From: Sneathiella sp.
GTDB taxonomy: Bacteria; Pseudomonadota; Alphaproteobacteria; Sneathiellales; Sneathiellaceae
Assembly (NCBI RefSeq): GCF_002694385.1
Contig: NZ_NZMB01000010.1
Span: forward strand, 191,342 to 255,068
Direction of reading: 5' to 3'
Length of the DNA stretch: 63,727 bases
Both the position numbers and the translations under genes were made by a program. Below, one piece after another: positions 51,979 through 60,328 of this stretch; the first letter of the stretch is position 1, and each line of letters opens with the position of its first letter. The notes under the pieces were generated by a model. That model searched no databases. It saw only the letters and a program-made list of their open reading frames with translations, and had not been told where the DNA came from.

Positions 51979-52007
51979 CGGGGCGGCACTCTCACCAGGC
52001 CGTCCCG
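51979..52007 (+). terminator. Possible terminator after the kinase pair
   Basis: CGGGGCGGC (51979-51987) can pair with GCCGTCCCG (51999-52007) with one G-U wobble. Only a weak T-tract follows. Confidence 0.4.
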
Positions 52008-52018
52008 CTTGCATCAGT

Positions 52019-52249
52019 TCAGTGACTTTCTGCATCCTCGACGCGCAAATCGGCCCAGCGCTGCACGCATTCCATTGGCTCCATCACAATACCGGCCGCC
52101 TCTCCTAAACCCTGAACCGGTTGCAATCCGGCATGCGCCGCCAGATCCTGTGTCAACCATTCGCAAGGATTAAGGCTTTCATATCGATAGAGAAAGCCCG
52201 CGACGACGACAATCACGCCAAGCATTATCCAGCCCAGGAGTTTGATCAT
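52019..52249 (-). CDS. Small single-helix membrane protein, unknown
   Basis: A 76-residue protein with an N-terminal hydrophobic helix (LLGWIMLGVIVVVAGFLYRYE) and a 50-residue soluble tail containing two cysteines (NPCEWLTQDL and MECVQRWADL) that may pair in the periplasm. I do not recognise the family. It lies between the kinase pair and the acyl-CoA dehydrogenase terminator. Coding capacity is supported by the sensible hydrophobic profile but not by a known homologue. Confidence 0.6.
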   Translation of the reverse strand: MIKLLGWIMLGVIVVVAGFLYRYESLNPCEWLTQDLAAHAGLQPVQGLGEAAGIVMEPMECVQRWADLRVEDAESH

Positions 52250-52344
52250 TATTTCATTCCGTGAAAAGGCGGCAAAACGGAGATATGCGCCTGTATATAG
52301 GAAAGGCGGATCACCATGCTAACAAAAAATCAATCGTCAAAAAG

Positions 52345-52370
52345 AAAAGCCCTTCCGAAGAAGGGCTTTT
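52345..52370 (-). terminator. Terminator of the acyl-CoA dehydrogenase gene
   Basis: AAAAGCCCTTC (52345-52355) pairs perfectly with GAAGGGCTTTT (52360-52370) with a CGAA loop. The minus strand then reads CTTTTT. It stands 26 bp beyond the dehydrogenase stop. Confidence 0.85.
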
Positions 52371-52395
52371 CGCCATGTCGTCAATCAATAGCCGC

Positions 52396-53598
52396 TCAGT
52401 CGTACTTTTTAAGTTCCAACCGGCCGATCTGGTTACGATGCACCTCATCCGGCCCGTCGGCGAGGCGCAATGTCCGTGAGCGCGCATAGGCATAGGCGAG
52501 ACCGAAGTCTTCGCTGACACCCCCAGCGCCATGTGCCTGGATCGCCCAATCAATGATTTTGCCGCACATATTGGGCGCGATAACCTTGATCATGGCGATT
52601 TCCGCCTTGGCAGCCTTGTTCCCGACGGTGTCCATCATATAAGCGGCTTTCAGCGTCAGCAGACGAGCCTGCTCGATCATCGCGCGGGATTCAGCGATAC
52701 GCTCAAGGGTAACGGTCTGCTCCCCGATCGTTTTACCAAAGGCAACGCGATGCTTGACGCGTTTGCACAGCTTCTCCAACGCCCGCTCGGCAACGCCGAT
52801 CTGGCGCATGCAATGGTGAATACGGCCCGGGCCAAGCCGTCCTTGCGCAATTTCAAAACCGCGTCCTTCACCGAGCAGCATATGGTCCGCCGGAACGCGG
52901 ACATTTTTGAACTCCACTTCCGCATGGCCATGCGGCGCATCATCATACCCGAACACAGGCAGGAACCGCTTGATGTGAATGCCGGGTGTATCCATCGGCA
53001 CGACAATCATCGACTGCTGTGTATAAAGCGATGCGGTTTTGTCAGTCTTGCCCATGAAGATCAACACTTTACAGCGCGGATCGTTTGCACCGGATGTCCA
53101 CCACTTGGTGCCGTTGATGACATATTCATCCCCGTCACGCGTGATTTCAGATTCGATATTCGTTGCATCCGAAGAGGCCACCGCCGGTTCCGTCATCGCG
53201 AAGGCGGAGCGGATTTCCCCTTCCAGAAGCGGTTTCAGCCAGCGCTCTTTCAGCTCCGGGCTGGCATAACGCTCGAACACCTCCATATTGCCTGTATCCG
53301 GAGCAGAACAGTTGAAAACTTCGGGCGCGAAGCTGACCCGACCCATGATTTCACAAAGCGGAGCATATTCAAGGTTAGTCAATCCTGCGCCGAGATCACT
53401 TTCCGGCAGGAACAGATTCCACAAACCCGCCGCCTTCGCTTTGGCCTTGAGTTCATCAAGGATGGCCGTTGGCTGCCACCGGTCTCCTTCAGCGATCTGG
53501 TCGTAATAGACCTGCTCATTAGGATAGACATGCTCATCCATGAAGGCCTGCAATCTTTCCTGCAGTTCCTTCACCTTGTCAGAATATTCGAAAATCAT
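52396..53598 (-). CDS. Acyl-CoA dehydrogenase (ACAD10/11-like)
   Basis: A 400-residue flavoprotein with the ACAD signatures [44 protein letters not shown] and [41 protein letters not shown]. The DGPDEVH ending is typical of the ACAD10/ACAD11 group, whose members act on phosphorylated 4-hydroxyacyl-CoA together with an APH-fold kinase. Two such kinases lie next to it, convergent. Role in hydroxy-fatty-acid or levulinate-like degradation is inferred from this pairing. Confidence 0.9.
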   Translation of the reverse strand: MIFEYSDKVKELQERLQAFMDEHVYPNEQVYYDQIAEGDRWQPTAILDELKAKAKAAGLWNLFLPESDLGAGLTNLEYAPLCEIMGRVSFAPEVFNCSAPDTGNMEVFERYASPELKERWLKPLLEGEIRSAFAMTEPAVASSDATNIESEITRDGDEYVINGTKWWTSGANDPRCKVLIFMGKTDKTASLYTQQSMIVVPMDTPGIHIKRFLPVFGYDDAPHGHAEVEFKNVRVPADHMLLGEGRGFEIAQGRLGPGRIHHCMRQIGVAERALEKLCKRVKHRVAFGKTIGEQTVTLERIAESRAMIEQARLLTLKAAYMMDTVGNKAAKAEIAMIKVIAPNMCGKIIDWAIQAHGAGGVSEDFGLAYAYARSRTLRLADGPDEVHRNQIGRLELKKYD

Positions 53599-53652
53599 CC
53601 GCTGTTTCCTTTTTCATTTTGTTCTTTTCATCGAGTCTGCATCTTTCAATAT

Positions 53653-54111
53653 TTAGCGCCGGGTTTCAAAGAATTTCTTTAAAAGCCCTGCTGATTTACT
53701 CTCCTGTAAACCGCCGTAAATCTCGGGACGATGATGGCAGCTCGACTGATCGAAGATGCGGGCGCCATATTCGACGCCACCGCCTTTGGGATCATAAGCG
53801 CCAAAATAAAGACGCCGGATGCGCGCCAGCGAGATGGCCGCCGCGCACATGGGGCAAGGTTCCAGCGTCACATATAGATCGCAATCCACCAGCCGCGAAC
53901 TGCCCAGCATATTTCCCGCCGCCCGGATCGCCAGCATTTCCGCATGCGCTGTCGGATCATGACGTCCGATCATCTGATTACCGCAATTAGCGACGACACG
54001 GCCGGTCCGCGTATCGACGATAACGGCGCCCACCGGCACTTCGTTACGATGCCCGGCAATTTCAGCCGTGGCCAGCGCCATATCCATATAATCAACGATT
54101 TCACGATCCAT
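53653..54111 (-). CDS. tadA: tRNA-specific adenosine deaminase
   Basis: A 152-residue TadA that converts A34 to inosine in tRNA-Arg. Zinc motif H56-A-E58 in PTAHAEML and C86-P-M-C89 in LEPCPMC are intact. The start ATG 54111 is preferred over a TTG at 54126. Length is normal. Confidence 0.95.
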   Translation of the reverse strand: MDREIVDYMDMALATAEIAGHRNEVPVGAVIVDTRTGRVVANCGNQMIGRHDPTAHAEMLAIRAAGNMLGSSRLVDCDLYVTLEPCPMCAAAISLARIRRLYFGAYDPKGGGVEYGARIFDQSSCHHRPEIYGGLQESKSAGLLKKFFETRR

Positions 54112-54224
54112 GCCGCACAGTCGCAATTAGAACCACGGCCGTCAAGAGACAGAAAAGCACGTAAATATATCTGCCCGTCAAAGAGGCCGGTTGAGTTACG
54201 ATCAAGACAGGATTAAAAGGAGCT

Positions 54225-54938
54225 ATGAAAACTCCTGTTATTGGCATCACCCTCGATTCAGAGGAAGCTGGCGGTTATTCCAAAATGCCGTGGTACGCGC
54301 TGCGGCAGAATTATGCTGATGTGGTGACGGCGAGCGGCGGTCTCCCATTCGCTTTGCCTCATGAACCGGACTTTGCCGCGGAATATGCCCGCCTGCTGGA
54401 TGGCCTTGTCGTCACTGGCGGAGCCTTTGATGTGGACCCGGGGATGTTCGGCGCAACAACACGTCACGATACCGTGATCACCAAGGATCGCCGCACCCTG
54501 TTCGAGAGACGCATCACCGAAGCGATGCTGGCCGCGGACAAGCCCGTTCTTGGCATTTGCGGCGGGCAGCAGCTTCTGCATGTCATTCTGGGGGGTACGC
54601 TGATCCAGCATATCCCCGATGAAGTGGATAACCCGCTCGCCCACGAACAACCCAACCCCCGCACCGAGGCGGGCCATGACGTAAAAATTGTTCCGGGCAC
54701 ACTCCTGCATCGGATTGTCGGGAGCGACCGCCTGCCCGTCAATAGCGCCCATCATCAGGCCGCAAAAGATATCAGCGACAATATAACGATCAATGCCATT
54801 GCCGAAGATGGCGTGATTGAAGGGATCGAAGACAGCCGCTATCGCTTCTGCCTCGGGGTGCAGTGGCACCCTGAATATATGATCTCAACGGGCGATCGCC
54901 TTATCCTTGATGCCTTTATCAATGCCGCTGCGACGTAA
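54225..54938 (+). CDS. Gamma-glutamyl-gamma-aminobutyrate hydrolase family (C26) protein
   Basis: A 237-residue class I glutamine-amidotransferase-like hydrolase. The nucleophile C112 lies in LGICGGQQLLHV, and H215 and E217 in GVQWHPEYM complete the triad. VVTGGAFDVDP marks the PuuD-like subgroup that hydrolyses gamma-glutamyl amides. AAAAGGAGC precedes the ATG. No polyamine catabolism gene is beside it, so the substrate is open. Confidence 0.9.
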   Translation: MKTPVIGITLDSEEAGGYSKMPWYALRQNYADVVTASGGLPFALPHEPDFAAEYARLLDGLVVTGGAFDVDPGMFGATTRHDTVITKDRRTLFERRITEAMLAADKPVLGICGGQQLLHVILGGTLIQHIPDEVDNPLAHEQPNPRTEAGHDVKIVPGTLLHRIVGSDRLPVNSAHHQAAKDISDNITINAIAEDGVIEGIEDSRYRFCLGVQWHPEYMISTGDRLILDAFINAAAT

Positions 54939-54942
54939 AATC

Positions 54943-55881
54943 ATGACAACAGAAACGGAACAGACAGAACGGATTGCCAAGCGGATGGCACGCGCGGGGC
55001 TTTGTTCCCGGCGGGAGGCGGAACGCTGGATCGAGGCCGGACGGGTCGCTGTAAATGGCAGAACCCTGGAAAGCGCGGCTGTCAATGTGACGCCTAATGA
55101 TCAGATCACGGTAGATGGCAAGGAGCTTCCAGCCATCGAACGTCCCCGTCTCTGGCGTTATCACAAGCCCGCCGGTCTGGTGACAAGTCACCGCGATGAA
55201 AAGGGGCGGGAAACCGTCTTCGAAAAGCTGCCCGAGGAATTGCCCCGCGTCATTTCAGTCGGCCGACTTGACCTTAATTCGGAAGGGCTGCTGCTGCTCA
55301 CCAACGACGGGGAACTGGCGCGCAAGCTGGAACTGCCTGCCACCGGATGGAAGCGGAAGTACCGTGTCCGCGTTCACGGTCACCCGAAGGACGCCGACAT
55401 GCAGAAGCTGGCCAAGGGGCTGACAATCGATGGCATTAAATATGGCTCTATCGACGGCACAATTGACAGCACGAAAGGCGCCAACAGCTGGCTGACCCTT
55501 TCCTTCCGGGAAGGTAAAAACCGCGAAGTCAGAAAGGTAATGGAACATCTCGGCTATCAGGTCACGCGGCTGATCCGCGTTTCCTACGGCCCGCTCCAGC
55601 TTGGCGATCTACCGGCGGGCGCCGTGGATGAAGTAAAATCCAAGATCCTCCGCGATCAGATGGGTGTCGCCAAATTCGAGGAAGATGAGGCCGAGCCGCC
55701 GGTGAAAGGCCAGCGGCCGCCCCGTGGCATCCGTAGCAAAGGCCGTCCCGCTGCGTCAAGGCAGACAACAGGTGGCAGAAAAGCGTCGCCCGCCCCTTCC
55801 GGGAAAACGGCCCGATCGACCGGTCCGTCCAGCAAGCGGCCAACCTTGCGTGCCCGTCCCGCAAGAAGTAATAAAAGCTGA
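54943..55881 (+). CDS. rluB: Pseudouridine synthase, RluB/RsuA family
   Basis: A 312-residue protein with an N-terminal S4 RNA-binding domain (ERIAKRMARAGLCSRREAERWI) and the catalytic aspartate D110 in GRLDLNSEGLLLLTNDG. Downstream KYRVRVHG, GKNREVRKVMEHLG and LIRVSYGPLQL match RluB of 23S rRNA. The last 65 residues are a basic, Pro/Ser/Arg-rich tail. Start is ATG 54943; TTG 54907 is possible. Its stop overlaps rsmD (TGATG). Confidence 0.9.
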   Translation: MTTETEQTERIAKRMARAGLCSRREAERWIEAGRVAVNGRTLESAAVNVTPNDQITVDGKELPAIERPRLWRYHKPAGLVTSHRDEKGRETVFEKLPEELPRVISVGRLDLNSEGLLLLTNDGELARKLELPATGWKRKYRVRVHGHPKDADMQKLAKGLTIDGIKYGSIDGTIDSTKGANSWLTLSFREGKNREVRKVMEHLGYQVTRLIRVSYGPLQLGDLPAGAVDEVKSKILRDQMGVAKFEEDEAEPPVKGQRPPRGIRSKGRPAASRQTTGGRKASPAPSGKTARSTGPSSKRPTLRARPARSNKS

Positions 55882-56486
55882 TGCGCATTGTCGGCGGCAG
55901 CAAAAGGGGCAAGAAACTCCTGCTGCCCCAAGACAAACGCATTCGACCTACCGCGGATCGCACCCGCGAAGCCCTGTTCAACATTCTCGCCCATGACAGT
56001 GATATGAGATCGGATCACGGTCCCTTGCCGCAAGGTGCACGCGTTCTCGACGTATACGCCGGAACCGGTGCGCTGGGGCTTGAGGCGCTCTCGCGCGGGG
56101 CGGCACATGTCACTTTCATGGATAATCACCCCGACAGCCTCAATATCATCCGCGCAAATATCAGAGAGATGGGATTTCTGCGCAGCAGTGATGTGCTGAA
56201 CCGGACGGCTCTCACCCCCGGGAAGCCGGGCGGGCCCTATGACCTGGTTCTCATGGACCCGCCTTATGGGGAAGGCCTGGCACTGCCGACCTTGCAGGCG
56301 CTTCAGGAAAATGGCTGGCTCGGGCAAAGAACCGTCATTGTGATGGAATTAGCGAAAAAGAGTGCCTTTGAAGCACCTGCCCGGTTTGACATTCTGAAAG
56401 ACAGGCATTACGGCGCCGCGCGGCTGATTTTCCTCAGGCAAGTGCCGGATCAATATGACGATACTTCGCAAACTGCGCCTGAATAA
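55881..56486 (+). CDS. rsmD: 16S rRNA (guanine966-N2)-methyltransferase
   Basis: A 201-residue RsmD with the N-terminal MRIVGGSKRGKKLLLP, the RPTADRTREALFNIL motif, the SAM-binding VLDVYAGTGALGLEALSRGA and the catalytic D126-P-P-Y129. It overlaps the previous stop by one base. Its last 53 bases lie within the opposite-strand phytanoyl-CoA-dioxygenase-like gene. Confidence 0.95.
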   Translation: MRIVGGSKRGKKLLLPQDKRIRPTADRTREALFNILAHDSDMRSDHGPLPQGARVLDVYAGTGALGLEALSRGAAHVTFMDNHPDSLNIIRANIREMGFLRSSDVLNRTALTPGKPGGPYDLVLMDPPYGEGLALPTLQALQENGWLGQRTVIVMELAKKSAFEAPARFDILKDRHYGAARLIFLRQVPDQYDDTSQTAPE

Positions 56487-57198
56487 TATTGAGACGCTGC
56501 AGAAAATCCGGAAGACGGCGCGGGTCAATCAGCGGTTCCGCCAGCGGATCAAACGCGCAGTTTTGAAATTCGAATGACAGGCTCATCCGTGGATTGCGGG
56601 CATTATCGCCATATGTTCCGCCCCGGTGATACAGGTCCTGCCGCCAGCCGAGGACGCTTCCGGCTTTTGCGGGCAACGGCGTCTCTGTCCGCTCATTCTT
56701 CGGCTGCACATACATACAGCCGTTACTCTCATCCACATCGGTGAGCGGCAGCCATAGGGAAAGACTCATCAGAATGGCATCCTCCCCCTCACCAAAGACT
56801 GTCTCCGCATTGCAGTCGCGGTGCAGGGGCCATCCCGTCTCTCCTGCCTTTGACAAGTGCCAGGCCCAGAGATTTGGAAGGATGGCGTACTCCTCCCCAA
56901 GAAAATGCCGCAGCATTTCACCCAGCCGCGCAAATAACTGCCATGGCTGGTCATACAGATAAATATAGACGGGAGGAATGGTCGCTTCGGACAAACGCAG
57001 CATCCCCTGCCGCAGCGGTCTCAGTTCATCTTCGGAAAAGACGGGAGGAACGGCAATATATCCTTTTTCCCACAGGGAGCGGGAAAGAGGTGAGAGCTGA
57101 TCCGGATCGAACGGGATTTCCTTCACCTCTCCTCCTGCGCCGATCGAAAGCTCCGGCAGCAATGCGCACCAGTCATCTTCTGTCATTCGCTCAGGCAT
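56434..57198 (-). CDS. Phytanoyl-CoA-dioxygenase-like Fe(II)/2-oxoglutarate enzyme
   Basis: A 254-residue protein with a jelly-roll 2OG-oxygenase signature: H126-R-D128 in WPLHRDCN, distal H191 in DLYHRGG and R204 in NPRMSLSFEF, the two-His-one-carboxylate set plus the co-substrate arginine. ATG 57198 overlaps the end of the flavoprotein gene by 8 bases. The frame extends upstream to 57354, but that part lies inside the flavoprotein gene. Substrate unknown. Its 3' end overlaps rsmD on the other strand. Confidence 0.8.
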   Translation of the reverse strand: MPERMTEDDWCALLPELSIGAGGEVKEIPFDPDQLSPLSRSLWEKGYIAVPPVFSEDELRPLRQGMLRLSEATIPPVYIYLYDQPWQLFARLGEMLRHFLGEEYAILPNLWAWHLSKAGETGWPLHRDCNAETVFGEGEDAILMSLSLWLPLTDVDESNGCMYVQPKNERTETPLPAKAGSVLGWRQDLYHRGGTYGDNARNPRMSLSFEFQNCAFDPLAEPLIDPRRLPDFLQRLNIIQAQFAKYRHIDPALA

Positions 57199-58369
57199 AC
57201 TGCCCCGCCACATAACCTGATGACCAAGCCCACTGGAAATTATACCCGCCAAGAAAGCCCGTGACATCAACCGCTTCCCCGATAAAGAAAAGCCCGGGCA
57301 CATTCCGGCATTCCATGCTTTTGGAATTAAGCGCGGCCGTGCCGATCCCGCCAACCGTTACCTCTGCCTTGGCATAACCTTCTGTTCCCGTTGGATATAT
57401 TTTAACCAGTTTAATATTATTTATAAGTTTCGATATCAGCCGATCGGAACAGTTACCAACTTCTGGCAGGTCATTAAAACCTGCCAGCAATGCTTCCACC
57501 AGCCGGTTCGCCAGATGCTCTTTCAGAAGCGTCGCAACCTTCAGCCGCGGCTGCGTTCGGCGGGCATCTTTCAACAGGCTTTCAAGATTGAGATCGGGCA
57601 GGAAGTCAATTTCAATGGCCTCCCCCGCCTGCCAGTAAGATGAAATCTGCAAGATGGCGGGACCGCTCAACCCGCGATGGGTAAACAGCAGATTCTCACG
57701 GAACACCCGCTTGTGAAAGCGAATATCAACATCCGCGGAGACACCGGACAGATTGGCAAAACGCCGCTTGTCCTCCTCCCCGAAGGTGAGCGGGACAAGC
57801 CCCGGGCGAGGGGACGATAGGGGCAGGTTAAAATGCTTCGCCACCCGATAGGCAAAATCATTGGCGCCAAGCTTCGGAATGGAGAGCCCGCCGGTGGCAA
57901 TCACCACACTCTCCGCCCTCATCTGCCGTTCGCCCGCCATAACGAGAAAGCCCGTCGCCTCCTCGACTATTCTGTCCGCGCCGGTGCTCCGCCAGATGAC
58001 AACGCCCTGCTGTTCACACTCCGTCTCCAACAGGGCTACGATATCGCGCGCACTCTTATCACAGAAAAGCTGCCCCAGCTTTTTTTCATGCCAGGCAATC
58101 CCGTGCCGCTCGACCAGGGCGATGAAGTCCTGCTGCGTATATTGTCGAAGCGCCGATTTGCAATAATGGGCATTATCGGAGATGAAGCGGTCAGGCCCGG
58201 CATGAAGGTTTGTGAAGTTGCAGCGTCCCCCGCCGGAGATAAGAATTTTCTGCCCGCATTTATCCGCCTTTTCAAGAAGCAGAACCTGTCGGCCGCGTTT
58301 GCCTGCCTCAATCGCACACATCAACCCGGCCGCCCCGCCGCCCACAATCACCACATCAAATTTATGCAT
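57191..58369 (-). CDS. HI0933/YhiN-type FAD-dependent oxidoreductase
   Basis: A 392-residue flavoprotein of the HI0933 (BaiN-like) family. It has the FAD dinucleotide-binding DVVIVGGGAAGLMCAIEAGKRG, KILISGGGRCNFTN, ATGGLSIPKLG and a C-terminal GGYNFQWAWSSGYVAG. ATG 58369 is preferred; GTG 58381 is an alternative. The reaction of the family is uncertain. It is coupled to the dioxygenase-like gene downstream. Confidence 0.92.
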   Translation of the reverse strand: MHKFDVVIVGGGAAGLMCAIEAGKRGRQVLLLEKADKCGQKILISGGGRCNFTNLHAGPDRFISDNAHYCKSALRQYTQQDFIALVERHGIAWHEKKLGQLFCDKSARDIVALLETECEQQGVVIWRSTGADRIVEEATGFLVMAGERQMRAESVVIATGGLSIPKLGANDFAYRVAKHFNLPLSSPRPGLVPLTFGEEDKRRFANLSGVSADVDIRFHKRVFRENLLFTHRGLSGPAILQISSYWQAGEAIEIDFLPDLNLESLLKDARRTQPRLKVATLLKEHLANRLVEALLAGFNDLPEVGNCSDRLISKLINNIKLVKIYPTGTEGYAKAEVTVGGIGTAALNSKSMECRNVPGLFFIGEAVDVTGFLGGYNFQWAWSSGYVAGQYA

Positions 58370-58419
58370 ATCCCGTGGCACCCAGGCGTCATCCGGCTGA
58401 AAAACTATGGAGGTTGCTT

Positions 58420-60261
58420 TTACCGGCGTCCGAAGAGTTTTTCAATATCGCCGAGTTGCAGTTCAACATAAGTCGGGCGGCCATGATTGCACTGCCCGCT
58501 ATGGGGGGTGGCTTCCATTTCACGCAAGAGGGCATTCATCTCTTCGATGCTGAGCCGTCGCCCGGCCCGGACGGAACCATGACAGGCCATGGTCGCGCAG
58601 ACATCGTCAAGGCGATCCTTGAGGGAGAGCGCGGTATCCAGTTCCGCCAGATCGTCGGCAAGGTCCTGCACCAACCCCCTGACATTGCAATCCCCCAGCA
58701 TCGCCGGCGTCTCCCGGATGACAATGGCGCCCACGCCAAACGCCTCCAGCACCAGTCCCATCTCGGCCAGCTCTTCCGCCCGTTCGGCAAGGCGGCTGGC
58801 GGAAAGCTCATCCAGTTCCACCACCTCCGGCAACAGCAGCATCTGACGTGCCACGCTCTTTTCCGCAAGCTGGCGCTTCATCCGCTCCATGACCAGCCGT
58901 TCATGCGCCGCATGCTGATCTACCAGCACCATGCCGCGGTCCGTCTGCGCCACGATATAGGTTTCGTGAAGCTGGCTGCGGGCGGCGCCAAGCGGGAATT
59001 GTTCGAGGGGGTGCCCCTGCGCCTCCGGGGTTTGTGTCGGCTGTGTATCATACCCGCGTGCCATGGGAGCGGATTGCTGATGCAGGGGAGACTGAAATTC
59101 TGCCGCCTGCTCTGCAAGGCCGGGAGAAGGTCGCGGATTTTCAACTTCTGCCCATCGGCTCCAGCTTGTTGCCGCGCGCGGCTGCGATTGCAGGGGGAGG
59201 GTGTTCATATCGGCGCGAAACGCCCCGAGTGCCTGCCCCGAAATGGTCGAGGAGGCGCGATGCCCATGTTCGGCGAGCGCATTGCGAAGGGCGCCAACAA
59301 TCAGCCCCCGCACACCGCCGGAATCCCGAAACCGTACCTCCGCCTTTGCCGGATGCACGTTTACATCGACCTCATCAGGCGGCACTTCCAAGAACAACGC
59401 CAGCAGCGGGTGACGGTTACGCGCCAGCAGGTCCATATAGGCGCCCCGCACCGCACCGGTAAACAGCTTGTCACGCACCGGCCGACCATTCACAAACATG
59501 AACTGCATTTCGGCATTACCGCGGTTGAAGGTCGGCACTCCGGCAAAACCGGCGAGCTTCACCCCGTCCCGTTCCGCTTCGATCCGCATGGCGTTTTCTG
59601 AGAAATCGCGCCCCATAATAGCGCCAAGACGATTGAGCCAGCCATCGAAAAGATCCCCCTCCGCCCCGTTTACCCGGAGGGCCACGCGATTATCATCTGC
59701 GAAGGTAAAGGAAATGGATGGAAACGCCATGGCAAGACGCCGCACCACATCAAGGGCCGCGCCAAACTCCGATCGTTCCGTCTTCAGAAATTTGAGCCGC
59801 GCAGGGGTTGCAAAGAAAATATCGCGCACCTCAACCCGCGTCCCGCGCGCGCCGCTATCCGGTTCCACCTCGCCCCGCCGCCCCCCTTCAACGGAAAGGG
59901 CCCAGGCATTTTCCGCCCCTTCCTGCCGGGTTGTGATACGCATCCGGCTGACCGAGGCGATGGACGGGATTGCCTCCCCCCTGAAACCGAGGTTGCGGAT
60001 AAACACCAGATCGTCATCAGGGAGTTTTGACGTCGCATGCCGCTCGAAACAGAGCTCCAGCTCTTCCCGACTCATACCGGTGCCGTTATCGGTCACCGTG
60101 ATGAGGGAGCGGCCACCCTCGCGCATCACCACATCAATGCGGCTCGCTCCGGCATCAATGGCATTCTCCACCAGTTCCTTGACGGCGGAGGCCGGTCTTT
60201 CGACCACTTCACCCGCGGCAATCTGGTTGACGATATTTTCTGGCAGGCGTCTTAAAGTCAT
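58420..60261 (-). CDS. mutL: DNA mismatch repair protein MutL
   Basis: A 613-residue MutL with the GHKL ATPase motifs ELVENAIDAGASRIDV, VTDNGTGM and NLGFRGEAIPSIASV. The C-terminal domain keeps the endonuclease metal motif DQHAAHERLVME near residue 446, and ACHGSVRAG and QCNHGRPT near the end, so it is the nicking type rather than the E. coli type. The linker at about 340-420 is Pro/Gln-rich and variable. MutS is not in the window. Confidence 0.97.
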   Translation of the reverse strand: MTLRRLPENIVNQIAAGEVVERPASAVKELVENAIDAGASRIDVVMREGGRSLITVTDNGTGMSREELELCFERHATSKLPDDDLVFIRNLGFRGEAIPSIASVSRMRITTRQEGAENAWALSVEGGRRGEVEPDSGARGTRVEVRDIFFATPARLKFLKTERSEFGAALDVVRRLAMAFPSISFTFADDNRVALRVNGAEGDLFDGWLNRLGAIMGRDFSENAMRIEAERDGVKLAGFAGVPTFNRGNAEMQFMFVNGRPVRDKLFTGAVRGAYMDLLARNRHPLLALFLEVPPDEVDVNVHPAKAEVRFRDSGGVRGLIVGALRNALAEHGHRASSTISGQALGAFRADMNTLPLQSQPRAATSWSRWAEVENPRPSPGLAEQAAEFQSPLHQQSAPMARGYDTQPTQTPEAQGHPLEQFPLGAARSQLHETYIVAQTDRGMVLVDQHAAHERLVMERMKRQLAEKSVARQMLLLPEVVELDELSASRLAERAEELAEMGLVLEAFGVGAIVIRETPAMLGDCNVRGLVQDLADDLAELDTALSLKDRLDDVCATMACHGSVRAGRRLSIEEMNALLREMEATPHSGQCNHGRPTYVELQLGDIEKLFGRR

Positions 60262-60328
60262 GATGACCCCGATGGAACTCGTTCCGCCGACCTTAACAAA
60301 AACCCCTTCCCGGGCCTAGGGTCAGCGA

